33,658 nt of DNA. Source: Paraktedonobacter sp035294465. Lineage in GTDB: Bacteria; Chloroflexota; Ktedonobacteria; Ktedonobacterales; Ktedonobacteraceae. The notes below the pieces were generated by a model, which was given only the letters and a program-made list of their open reading frames with translations, had not been told where the DNA came from and searched no databases. The stretch is from contig DATGKW010000087.1 in the NCBI GenBank assembly GCA_035294465.1, positions 1-33,658 of the forward strand, read 5' to 3'. How positions within the stretch are numbered: position 1 is the first letter of the stretch; every line of letters begins with the position of its first letter. The position numbers and the translations under genes were made by a program. Shown in pieces: positions 24,915 through 32,009 of this stretch.

Positions 24915-26491
24915 CTGTCTTTGCAAGCCCGCTTACCTGGGTGCTTCTCCTGCCAGTGCTGGGCGCTTTGGTCACGCTGATCTTGCCCGAACGTTACGCG
25001 CGCTGGGGAGCTCTGGTCTTCGCTGCTGGTACCTTCGCGCTGGTCCTGGGGATCTTCTTCTCCATTCTGGCCAGCAATGGCTGGTTGGGCTTTGGCAATC
25101 TGAACAGCCCAGGCATGTCGGTTGATGTTCCCTGGATCAGATTTTCGGTCAACGGCCTGAGCTTCAATATTGACTATAACCTGGGCGTGGATGGCCTGGG
25201 CATGTCTATGGTAATCCTCAATGGCCTGCTCTCGCTGCTGGCCGTGATCGGCGGATGGAAGAAGCCACGTGTGAAAGAGTACATGGCCCTGCTGCTCCTG
25301 CTGGAGACGGGCGTGATGGGCGTCTTTATCTCGCTGGATCTCTTTCTCTTCTTCCTCTTCTGGGAGTTTGAGCTAGGCCCGATGTTCTTGCTGATTGGCA
25401 TCTGGGGCAGCGAGACGTTGAAGCACGGCATGCCCGGCCGTATCTATTCGGCCTGGAAGTTCCTGCTCTATACTTTCTTCGGCAGCATCTTTATGTTCGC
25501 CGGTATCCTGCTGGTCTACTTCAAGACAGGCGGCTCAACTGCCAGCATGGCCTACCTCGCGCAGCATCAGGTAGCGGGCAACATCAGCTTCCTGGGCATC
25601 ACGGTGGGCGCGCAGCTGCTGATCTTCCTGCTGATTTTCGTGGCCTTCGCGGTGAAGATCCCCATGTTCCCGTTCCATACCTGGCTGCCAGATGCTCACA
25701 CCGATGCCTCTACCGAGGTCAGTGTGATCCTGGCGGGCGTGCTGCTCAAAATGGGCGCCTATGGCCTGATCCGTATCTGCCTCTCGATTGCGCCCGCCGG
25801 TATGCAGGCATTCGCGCCCTGGATGGCTGTGATCGCGGCCATCAATATTGTTTACGGCGCAGCGATCTGCCTGGCACAGACGGATATGAAGCGGCTGATT
25901 GCCTATTCAAGCGTCAGCCACATGGGCGTGGTCCTGCTGGGAGTGGCTGCGGCAGCCGGCATAGGCGGCACTGCTTTCCGCATGGCAGCCATCACCGGCG
26001 CAACGGTGCAGATGTTCAGTCACGGCCTGATTACCGGTATGCTCTTCTTCTGCGTCGGTGTGATCTACGACCGCGCGCATACCCGTGAGATTAAGGTCTT
26101 CGGCGGCGTGGCTAAACGCATGCCGCTGCTGGCGACGCTCTTTACTTTCGCCGGTCTGGCCTCGCTGGGCCTGCCCGGCCTTGCAGGCTTTATCGCGGAA
26201 TATATGACCTTCACCAGCAGCTATGCTTCCTGGCCGGTTGTGACGATTATCAGCGTCTTCACGATGATCCTGACTGCCTCGTACTTGCTATGGATGCTCA
26301 AGCGCGTCTTCTACGGACCATTTAACGTGAAGTGGGATCATCTGCCGGATGCCAGCGTGCGCGAGGCAATCCCGCTCTTCGTGCTGGCTGCGCTGATTGT
26401 CCTCGTGGGCGTCTATCCCGCGGTCCTGATTAATGTGATTACTCCGACGTTGCAAGCAGTCATGCATGGCTTCGGCGTGGTGCTGAAATAG
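24908..26491 (+). CDS. nuoM: NADH-quinone oxidoreductase subunit M
   Basis: This 527-residue antiporter-like subunit has the M-type marks: FLFWEFELGPMFLLIGIWG with the conserved glutamate, KIPMFPFHTWLPDAHTDAS, and KRLIAYSSVSHMGVVLLG. It pumps protons in the membrane arm of complex I. The ATG overlaps the nuoL stop as ATGGTAA and is preceded by AAGGAGG, so translation is coupled and strong. Length and motifs are normal. nuoN follows after 12 bases. Confidence 0.95.
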   Translation: MVTVFASPLTWVLLLPVLGALVTLILPERYARWGALVFAAGTFALVLGIFFSILASNGWLGFGNLNSPGMSVDVPWIRFSVNGLSFNIDYNLGVDGLGMSMVILNGLLSLLAVIGGWKKPRVKEYMALLLLLETGVMGVFISLDLFLFFLFWEFELGPMFLLIGIWGSETLKHGMPGRIYSAWKFLLYTFFGSIFMFAGILLVYFKTGGSTASMAYLAQHQVAGNISFLGITVGAQLLIFLLIFVAFAVKIPMFPFHTWLPDAHTDASTEVSVILAGVLLKMGAYGLIRICLSIAPAGMQAFAPWMAVIAAINIVYGAAICLAQTDMKRLIAYSSVSHMGVVLLGVAAAAGIGGTAFRMAAITGATVQMFSHGLITGMLFFCVGVIYDRAHTREIKVFGGVAKRMPLLATLFTFAGLASLGLPGLAGFIAEYMTFTSSYASWPVVTIISVFTMILTASYLLWMLKRVFYGPFNVKWDHLPDASVREAIPLFVLAALIVLVGVYPAVLINVITPTLQAVMHGFGVVLK

Positions 26492-26503
26492 AGGAGGTGT
26501 TAT

Positions 26504-27979
26504 GTGTCTCAAATAAATCTCTACCTGCTCGCGCCGGAGCTAAGCCTGGCGCTGCTGGCCATGGTGGTGGTAGCGGTTGACCTGTTTGTGAAGCGTCGGG
26601 TGGTAACGGTCGCGGTGGCGCTGCTTGGTCTGGCTGTTCCGCTGGCCTTTGTGATCGCGCAGGCGGTCTCCAACCAGTTCAATACGCCGCAATTCGCGTT
26701 CTTCGGCATGTTTGTCGTAGATCGCTACGCGCTCTTCTTTGGGGTCATTTTTCTGATTATCGCGGCAGTGCTGATTCTGGCATCGTATAGCTATATCAAC
26801 AAGTATGTCAGGGCCGAGGGCGAGTTCTATGCTCTGCTGCTTTTCTCCACAACCGGCATGATGTTTATGGCAAGTACGAACGAACTGATTTCGATCTATA
26901 TTTCGCTCGAACTTGCCAGCATTCCTCTGTACGTTATGGCTGGTCTGCTGCGTTCCGACGAGTACTCGGCGGAGGCGGCGGTCAAGTACGTGCTGTTAGG
27001 AGCGCTCTCCTCGGCCATTCTGCTCTACGGTTTCGCTCTGCTTTACGGGCTGACCGGCACCACCGACCTCGGTGGAATCGCCACCTCAATCAAGCACGGC
27101 GTGCAGGATGGCAATATCATGGTGCTCGTGGCCGGGGGGCTGGCGCTGGCCGGCTTTGGCTTTAAGATTTCGGCTGTGCCTTTCCATATGTGGGCGCCTG
27201 ACATTTATCAGGGTGCGCCTACTCCTGCTACAGCCTTTTTCTCGGTTGGCTCCAAAGCAGCTGGCTTTGCCGCGTTGATCCGTGTCTTTATGAACGGCGG
27301 CCTCTGGCAGGTCAACCTCCACTCGATGATTTTCATTATCTCGGTGGTGGCGATTCTGTCGATGGTGCTGGGCAATCTCGTGGCGGCGGTGCAGAGCAAC
27401 GTCAAGCGCATGATGGCCTATTCCAGCATTGCTCAGGCTGGCTATATCCTGGTTGGTTTCGCCGCCAGCTTCGCCGGCCAGAACCCCAGCGGCAACTCTT
27501 CGGCGCTCTTCTATATCCTGGTCTACGTGCTGACCAACCTGGGCGCGTTCTCTGGCATCATCGCCCTGGCCAACGCCACCGGAGGTGAGCGCATCGAGGA
27601 CTTCCGCGGCCTGGCTAAGCGTGCTCCCTTGCTCAGTGCCGGCACAGCGCTCTGCCTGCTCTCGCTTGGTGGTATCCCGCCTATGGCCGGCTTCGTCAGT
27701 AAGATCTTTATCTTTACTGCCGCCTGGGGCCAGGGCCTGGGCTGGCTGGTGATTATTGCCCTGCTTACCAGCGTTGTCTCGCTGGTCTACTACGGGCGCG
27801 TTGTCAAGGTCATGTACTTTGACGCTCCGCTCAAGCCGGATCGCCTGAGCACGCCGCTTGGCCTGAACTCATCGATCACTCTGACCACCGCAGCGCTGAT
27901 TGTTGTGACCTTCCTGGCCTCGGTCATCCTGGTCCTGACCAATCCGGCTGCGAGTAGCCTGCTGACCGCGTTCAGATAA
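26504..27979 (+). CDS. nuoN: NADH-quinone oxidoreductase subunit N
   Basis: This 491-residue antiporter-like subunit has the N-type marks: YISLELASIPLYVMAGLLR with its glutamate, KISAVPFHMWAPDIYQGAPT, and KRMMAYSSIAQAGYILVG. It completes the NuoL/M/N proton-pumping set. The start is GTG at 26504, with AGGAGG six bases upstream. An overlapping out-of-frame ATG at 26502 would stop after four codons and is not the start. The operon ends here at a strong terminator; no other nuo gene is found in the window. Confidence 0.95.
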   Translation: MSQINLYLLAPELSLALLAMVVVAVDLFVKRRVVTVAVALLGLAVPLAFVIAQAVSNQFNTPQFAFFGMFVVDRYALFFGVIFLIIAAVLILASYSYINKYVRAEGEFYALLLFSTTGMMFMASTNELISIYISLELASIPLYVMAGLLRSDEYSAEAAVKYVLLGALSSAILLYGFALLYGLTGTTDLGGIATSIKHGVQDGNIMVLVAGGLALAGFGFKISAVPFHMWAPDIYQGAPTPATAFFSVGSKAAGFAALIRVFMNGGLWQVNLHSMIFIISVVAILSMVLGNLVAAVQSNVKRMMAYSSIAQAGYILVGFAASFAGQNPSGNSSALFYILVYVLTNLGAFSGIIALANATGGERIEDFRGLAKRAPLLSAGTALCLLSLGGIPPMAGFVSKIFIFTAAWGQGLGWLVIIALLTSVVSLVYYGRVVKVMYFDAPLKPDRLSTPLGLNSSITLTTAALIVVTFLASVILVLTNPAASSLLTAFR

Positions 27980-27992
27980 TTTTTAGAGGGAT

Positions 27993-28033
27993 AGCCTGGG
28001 GAATGAACTCAAATAAGCTTCCCCAGGCTTTTT
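27993..28033 (+). terminator. Rho-independent terminator of the nuoJKLMN operon
   Basis: A perfect 11-base stem AGCCTGGGGAA / TTCCCCAGGCT with a 15-base loop is followed directly by a run of Ts. It starts 14 bases after the nuoN stop. The convergent gene begins its 3' end 15 bases further on, so the hairpin may also limit antisense reading. Confidence 0.9.
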
Positions 28034-28047
28034 CCATCCGTTGTATG

Positions 28048-29034
28048 CTATGATAGCTGCCATACCTCTGCCGCGTTAAAGCTAACAACCGCAGTCGTTG
28101 TATTCGTGCCTTCGAAGGCCAGAACTCCTATCTGGCCGCTGGTGAAGCTGCTGTTGATGGTCGGTGGGATCACCGGCGTTGTGAAATTGTCAACGTACAC
28201 CGAGAGTTGATCGCCATTTGCCACAATGCCAATGGTGTGAAGCTGGAGGGTTCCGGTAGCAAATCCGGGGATTGTTCCTTCTTTTATTATTTGAGTGTTC
28301 GCTGCATTGGCATTGTTCTGGATGTAGAGAGCGTATTTTCCTTGTACGCTAAGGACAAATGCGTAATACTGGGCCATGTCAGGATACCTACGAAAGATGA
28401 CGCCGCCTGCCTCTCCTTGCTGAATGGTCATTTGAATCTGGAAGGTGAAATTAGCGAAGTTAGTCTTCTCTGCATAACAGGCTGTGGAAAGATTCTCTGT
28501 CTTCTCAGTAGCGATATAACTGCCATTTGCGAAGCTGCAATAGGTTCCATCGTCATTCCACCCATATTGTGAGACATGGCTACTGTCGCTTAGCTGATCT
28601 TTGAGCACAACTTTATCGCTGAATGGGTAAGTCGAGGCAATGGCGGTAGCCGCCTGGGCCGTGGATGCTGCTACCGCCTGGGCCGTGGATGCCGCCTGCG
28701 TGTGGGCAGTGCTGGCAATCTGCGCCTGTGCGGTAGCCGTCGCATTGGTATTGCGGATGGTATTCTGGTTGTTAGTATAGGCGACAAACCCGATGATACC
28801 GCTGGCAATGATCAGGAGTGCGGCTACTGCCAGGATTACCATGCCGCCTTTTTGCCGGTTTTTCTGTTCAGGAGGCCGCTGAGGAGTGGTTAGTGCATAG
28901 GGATCATAAGGATTAACCACCGGCGTAATTGGCGGCGGCGGAGGTGGAACCGGGGCGTTGAACAACCCCTGGCCAGAAGCGGGCTGAGTAGGGTCGTCTG
29001 GCCCGTAAGGATTATAAGTGGGATTCTGGCTCAT
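28048..29034 (-). CDS. Single-pass membrane protein with extracellular concanavalin/LamG-like domain (paralogue A)
   Basis: The start chosen is the ATG at 29034, nine bases after AAGGAG, giving 328 residues. It opens with MSQNPTYNPYGPDDP and a Pro/Tyr-rich cytoplasmic segment. One TM helix lies near 65-92 (GGMVILAVAALLIIASGIIG). A linker of Ala, Thr, Gln and Ser repeats, such as STAQAVAASTAQ, follows. The C-terminal 190 residues form a beta-sandwich of concanavalin or DUF1080 type: FTFQIQMTIQQGEAGGVIFRR, then LSVYVDNFTTPV and GQIGVLAFEG. Such domains bind or cut glycans; no catalytic residues could be named. The domain should be outside the cell. It is a paralogue of the next gene upstream. 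Confidence 0.72.
   Translation of the reverse strand: MSQNPTYNPYGPDDPTQPASGQGLFNAPVPPPPPPITPVVNPYDPYALTTPQRPPEQKNRQKGGMVILAVAALLIIASGIIGFVAYTNNQNTIRNTNATATAQAQIASTAHTQAASTAQAVAASTAQAATAIASTYPFSDKVVLKDQLSDSSHVSQYGWNDDGTYCSFANGSYIATEKTENLSTACYAEKTNFANFTFQIQMTIQQGEAGGVIFRRYPDMAQYYAFVLSVQGKYALYIQNNANAANTQIIKEGTIPGFATGTLQLHTIGIVANGDQLSVYVDNFTTPVIPPTINSSFTSGQIGVLAFEGTNTTTAVVSFNAAEVWQLS
28650..28692. repeat. 19-base tandem repeat unit in the Ala/Thr linker of paralogue A
   Basis: CCGCCTGGGCCGTGGATGC occurs at 28650-28668 and again at 28674-28692, with a period of 24 bases (eight codons). It encodes the STAQAVAA-type repeats between the membrane helix and the lectin-like domain, and it points to slippage-driven length change. 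Confidence 0.85.
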
Positions 29035-29056
29035 CTGTGTTGACTCCTTGCAATAA

Positions 29057-29091
29057 AATACGGTAAATACATGCTGTGCATCTACCGTATT
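29057..29091. promoter_or_regulatory. Inverted repeat between the two concanavalin-like genes (operator or terminator)
   Basis: AATACGGTA (29057-29065) is mirrored by TACCGTATT (29083-29091), and a smaller ATGC/GCAT pair lies between them. On the minus strand it comes 55 bases after the stop of paralogue B, is followed by TTATTG, and ends 22 bases before the start of paralogue A. It could be a weak terminator or an operator over the start of A. Confidence 0.45.
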
Positions 29092-29145
29092 ATCTCTTAA
29101 AAAGAGCGAAACTGTGCGAACCAGGCCAGGAAAGCTGTACATGCG

Positions 29146-30267
29146 CTACGCCAGTTTCCATACCTTCAAGTTATTGTAGACAACTTCGGTATCGGCGTCT
29201 ACATCGTCGGAGGTGAAGCCAATCTGGCCGTGAGTGTAGGTACTATCGGTGACGGTTGTGACCTGTTGCCCATTGACGTAAAAGGCGATCTGGTCGCCGC
29301 GCGCTACTACACCAATCGTATTGGTTTGCTGCAATCCTGGGGTGAACTGTGTGGCCACACCCGTTGTCAGAACGCGTGCGTTGCCATTAGAGCCGGTCTT
29401 ATCGACGGAGACCAGAATACCGTAATCACCCTGGCTATCGACGTAGAGCCGGTAATACTTGGAGTGGGCCTCATCACCACGAAAGATCAACCCTCCGCCC
29501 GAATTATCATCCCCTTTTTTGATGAGCATTTCAACTTGCATGGTGAAGTCAGTGAAATTTGTTTTAATTGATGCGCATGTTTGATAGGTCTCTGTCTCGT
29601 TATTGAAGACATGATACGCGCTGCCGGAGAAGAAGCAGAATTTTCCGTCGTTATCCCAGTTGTTGCCATCCTGTGCGCTCAACGGATCGTTCAACACCAG
29701 GTCATTGCTGAACGGGTAGGTACTTGCGATGGCGGAAGCGGTCGCGGTGGCCTGTGCCTGAACTGTAGCTGTGCTATGAAGCTCGCTGATGGCTGTAGCT
29801 GTGGAGTTGGCGTTTTGCGTAATCACCTGGTTGTTATGGACAACGAATCCGATAATTCCACCGGCGATGATCAGAAGCGCGATGACTGACAGGATGACAA
29901 TAGCGCCTGTGTTCCGTTTCTTCTGAGGCGGGGAAGTGACTGGCGTGCCAGACGGCGGGTTATAGGCCGGATACCCCGGGCTGGAAGGACCCTGGCTCTG
30001 GATCGTTGGAGCATAAGGATCGTAGGGATTGGTTGACGGCATCGTCGGCGGAGGCGTGCCATAGGGTCCCGTTGGTGGTGGTGGTGGTGGCGGCGCGTAG
30101 GGATTATTGTATCCCGGCCCATACGGCTGGGAGGGAGTATGCGGATCTGGCCTGGAGGGCGGTTGTGGGCCATAGGCAGTACCTGGTGGGGGAGTGCCAG
30201 GATAATTGGGGTAGGATGGGTTTGATCCGTAGGGGTTATAGTTGGGATCATTGGGATTCTGGCTCAT
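29146..30267 (-). CDS. Single-pass membrane protein with extracellular concanavalin/LamG-like domain (paralogue B)
   Basis: The start chosen is the ATG at 30267, eight bases after GAGGAGA, giving 373 residues. It has a long Pro/Tyr/Gly/Asn-rich N-terminal segment (for example PYAPPPPPPPTGPYG), longer than in paralogue A. A single TM helix follows (GAIVILSVIALLIIAGGIIGF), then an Ala/Thr/Gln linker. The beta-sandwich domain includes FTMQVEMLIKKGDDNSGGGLIFRG, QIAFYVNGQQVTTV and GQIGFTSDD. The shared STYPFS junction and the order of domains show that A and B come from one duplication. Two cysteines in each lectin-like domain could pair outside the cell. The ligand is unknown. Confidence 0.72.
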   Translation of the reverse strand: MSQNPNDPNYNPYGSNPSYPNYPGTPPPGTAYGPQPPSRPDPHTPSQPYGPGYNNPYAPPPPPPPTGPYGTPPPTMPSTNPYDPYAPTIQSQGPSSPGYPAYNPPSGTPVTSPPQKKRNTGAIVILSVIALLIIAGGIIGFVVHNNQVITQNANSTATAISELHSTATVQAQATATASAIASTYPFSNDLVLNDPLSAQDGNNWDNDGKFCFFSGSAYHVFNNETETYQTCASIKTNFTDFTMQVEMLIKKGDDNSGGGLIFRGDEAHSKYYRLYVDSQGDYGILVSVDKTGSNGNARVLTTGVATQFTPGLQQTNTIGVVARGDQIAFYVNGQQVTTVTDSTYTHGQIGFTSDDVDADTEVVYNNLKVWKLA

Positions 30268-30311
30268 CTTCGCTATCTCCTCGAAACGTGTCAAAGCATA
30301 AATTCGCATAC

Positions 30312-30320
30312 AGTATAACA
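30312..30320 (-). promoter_or_regulatory. Extended -10 promoter for concanavalin-like paralogue B
   Basis: Read on the minus strand, TGTTATACT matches TGnTATAAT with one mismatch, 44 bases before the ATG at 30267. The flank CTATGTTATA is the same as at the pseudokinase promoter. Confidence 0.55.
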
Positions 30321-30912
30321 TAGTCGCTCTAAAATGAATAGTTCGCCTGCCTTGCAAATTCCCTCTCAAATAGAACGCTCAAGACGCCAGCCTTTCTCAC
30401 GTGGGAAAATCTTTGAGAAACTATTTCTCTGGATATGCCGGTACAAGGTATAGTGTAAGATGAGTATTTGTAGAGAAAGCACGCTTTCCATTATTATCAA
30501 TTCTCATAGTTCCTTATCATAGAGAAGCGGCAATACACTTTAAGCATACCGTACCATACTCTCTGCTCGTTGAACATCCCTGGAGCTTTCTCTCGTTGTT
30601 GCAAATTTTTTTTGCAAGCGGTGTTTTTATCCCTGGAATGCTTGTATTTCTCCGGCTTTTTGGGTATCTTTGAGAGAAAGTGGTTTGTGAATAAATAGTA
30701 ACCTGCGAACGAATAATAAGAGAAGAATAGTGAGCGATTAGCAAGAGGGGATTGGTTATGTCTGCCGAAGTTGAGCACGTGCGTATGCGTTGGCTGCTTC
30801 TCTGCGGGACTCACATCTCTCACCCGGGCCTCTCATTCGATCCGCTCCTGGACGCCTTTTCTCAAGCGAGCGCCTTCTCTCGACCGTTTCTCGAAAAGGA
30901 GTACATGTCACA
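30321..30912. other. AT-rich intergenic region before the DtxR/MntR-type gene
   Basis: I see no gene I can support in about 590 bases. There is a small palindrome GAGAAA-CTA-TTTCTC at 30415-30429 and a TTGCAAA / TTTGCAA inverted repeat with a T-rich centre at 30599-30617. The reading frames across it have no recognisable protein features or ribosome sites. The last 120 bases form the leader of the regulator gene. Confidence 0.5.
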
Positions 30913-31650
30913 ATGACCGATGAAATACATGCTCTGCCTCCGCGTCTGGCCGATTGCCTGAAGTTTTGCTATCTCTTGCGCGAACGAGGAGAGCCAATGA
31001 CCGCCCAGGCCGTGCGCACGATGCTGGAAGCCAGGGAGCCAACGGGACGGTTAAGCGGAAGCGTTGTTACCCATCTTTTCGAGCGTCTCCATGAACTCGG
31101 TTATGTCTCCCACACGCGCTACCACGGTGTAGAGCTTACGCCTGCCGGCGAAGCTGCTGCGGCAGAATTGATACGTCATCATCGCCTCCTTGAATTATTT
31201 CTGGTGCGCGTCCTGGGCATTCCTCTGGATCAGGCGGATGCCGAAGCCGAACGGCTGGAACATGCCCTCTCTAAGATCGTGGAGGAACGCATCGACGCGC
31301 TTCTCGGTTATCCTAGCGAGGACCCGCACGGCGATCCTATCCCTGACGCGTTGGGCAACGTTCACATCGCCCCCGCTATCCTGCTCACGGAGGTCGAGGT
31401 GGGTCAGCTTGTGATCATCCAGCGGCTCACAACTGCGGACGCGGACTTCATTCGCTATGTGGAATCCCTCGGTCTGGTTCCAGGTGCCGTTGTGCGTCTG
31501 GAAGCCAGAACATCTTATGGAGATGTGTTCACCCTGCGTATTGGGGATACCACAACACCCGTAGGCGCAGCCCTTGCTAGTCGCCTGCTTGTCCGCGTGC
31601 TCCAGGAAAATCAGAAATTTTCCTCTAAGAAAAATAGGTTTTCCTCTTGA
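30913..31650 (+). CDS. DtxR/MntR-family metal-dependent transcriptional regulator
   Basis: This 245-residue protein has an N-terminal winged helix (LSGSVVTHLFERLHELGYVSH, then YHGVELTPAGEAAA). The dimer and metal region has HHRLLELFL (H90, E94) and EAERLEHALS (E113, E116, H117), then DPHGDPIP. A C-terminal SH3-like FeoA-type domain lies at about 155-232. Family members bind Mn or Fe and then repress uptake genes. Aligned by motif, the two residues that differ between MntR and DtxR are D14 and E113, the MntR type (Asp8 and Glu99 there; Met10 and Cys102 in DtxR), so Mn is the likelier signal. The SH3-like domain is instead typical of DtxR/IdeR. The ATG at 30913 follows AAGGAG; upstream in-frame codons lack homologous sequence. 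Confidence 0.85.
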   Translation: MTDEIHALPPRLADCLKFCYLLRERGEPMTAQAVRTMLEAREPTGRLSGSVVTHLFERLHELGYVSHTRYHGVELTPAGEAAAAELIRHHRLLELFLVRVLGIPLDQADAEAERLEHALSKIVEERIDALLGYPSEDPHGDPIPDALGNVHIAPAILLTEVEVGQLVIIQRLTTADADFIRYVESLGLVPGAVVRLEARTSYGDVFTLRIGDTTTPVGAALASRLLVRVLQENQKFSSKKNRFSS

Positions 31651-31675
31651 CAAACTCGATGTTTCTCAGTATACT
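31647..31675 (+). promoter_or_regulatory. Near-consensus sigma-70 promoter overlapping the regulator's stop codon
   Basis: A perfect TTGACA (31647-31652) and TATACT (31670-31675) are separated by exactly 17 bases. The -35 box contains the stop codon of the DtxR/MntR-type gene. An imperfect palindrome CTCAGTATACTTGAG covers the -10, and ACTCGA / TCGAGT (31654, 31692) flank it, which would suit an operator. The promoter should drive the leader and the Tat-exported gene at 32010. Confidence 0.8.
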
Positions 31676-32009
31676 TGAGTTAGTAACTACGTCGAGTGTA
31701 TAGTTCTGGGTGCTGCTATACCTTTTGCCTTCCCTGATCCAGAAACGTCTGCGCATGGATGCTATGCGTTTTTGGGAGCAGAGTGCCTTTCCATTGAAGA
31801 AAGGAGGTGATTCCCGCGGAGCAGAGACAACGATGTTTTGCTCTTGTTCAAGTACAGGGCATCATCTGCTTTCCTTGCTACCGCTTGACTCCATTTCCCT
31901 TCTCTGAAAAAAAGCGCTCACAGAAACCTGTCCCGATAAAAACTCTGATCTGTGCATTGCCGTATCTTGATGCATGGAAACTGTGACGCCAAGAAAGGAT
32001 CTCTCAAGA
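31676..32009 (+). other. Long leader with a 14-base anti-Shine-Dalgarno match
   Basis: This stretch lies between the strong promoter and the Tat gene. AGAAAGGAGGTGAT at 31798-31811 is a perfect 14-base complement of the usual 3' end of 16S rRNA. No start codon lies 5 to 10 bases after it. The nearest ATG (31833) would give 24 residues beginning MFCSCSSTG, and the same frame runs back to an ATG at 31755 (50 residues including KKGGDSRG). Neither has a normal ribosome site. It may be a leader peptide, a ribosome stand-by site, or chance. Confidence 0.4.

Noticed and set aside
26502..26516. ATG at 26502 as the start of nuoN or of a tiny overlapping peptide
   Set aside because: It stops after four codons; the GTG at 26504 is in frame with NuoN and has AGGAGG at ideal spacing.
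30497..30823. Minus-strand open frame of 108 codons in the gap before the regulator gene
   Set aside because: Low-complexity, basic and aromatic-rich composition, no ribosome site, no family features; it looks like chance in AT-rich DNA.
31807..31985. GTG-started 59-codon frame after the anti-SD match
   Set aside because: The GTG is part of the SD-like sequence itself, so it cannot use it; the product resembles nothing known to me.
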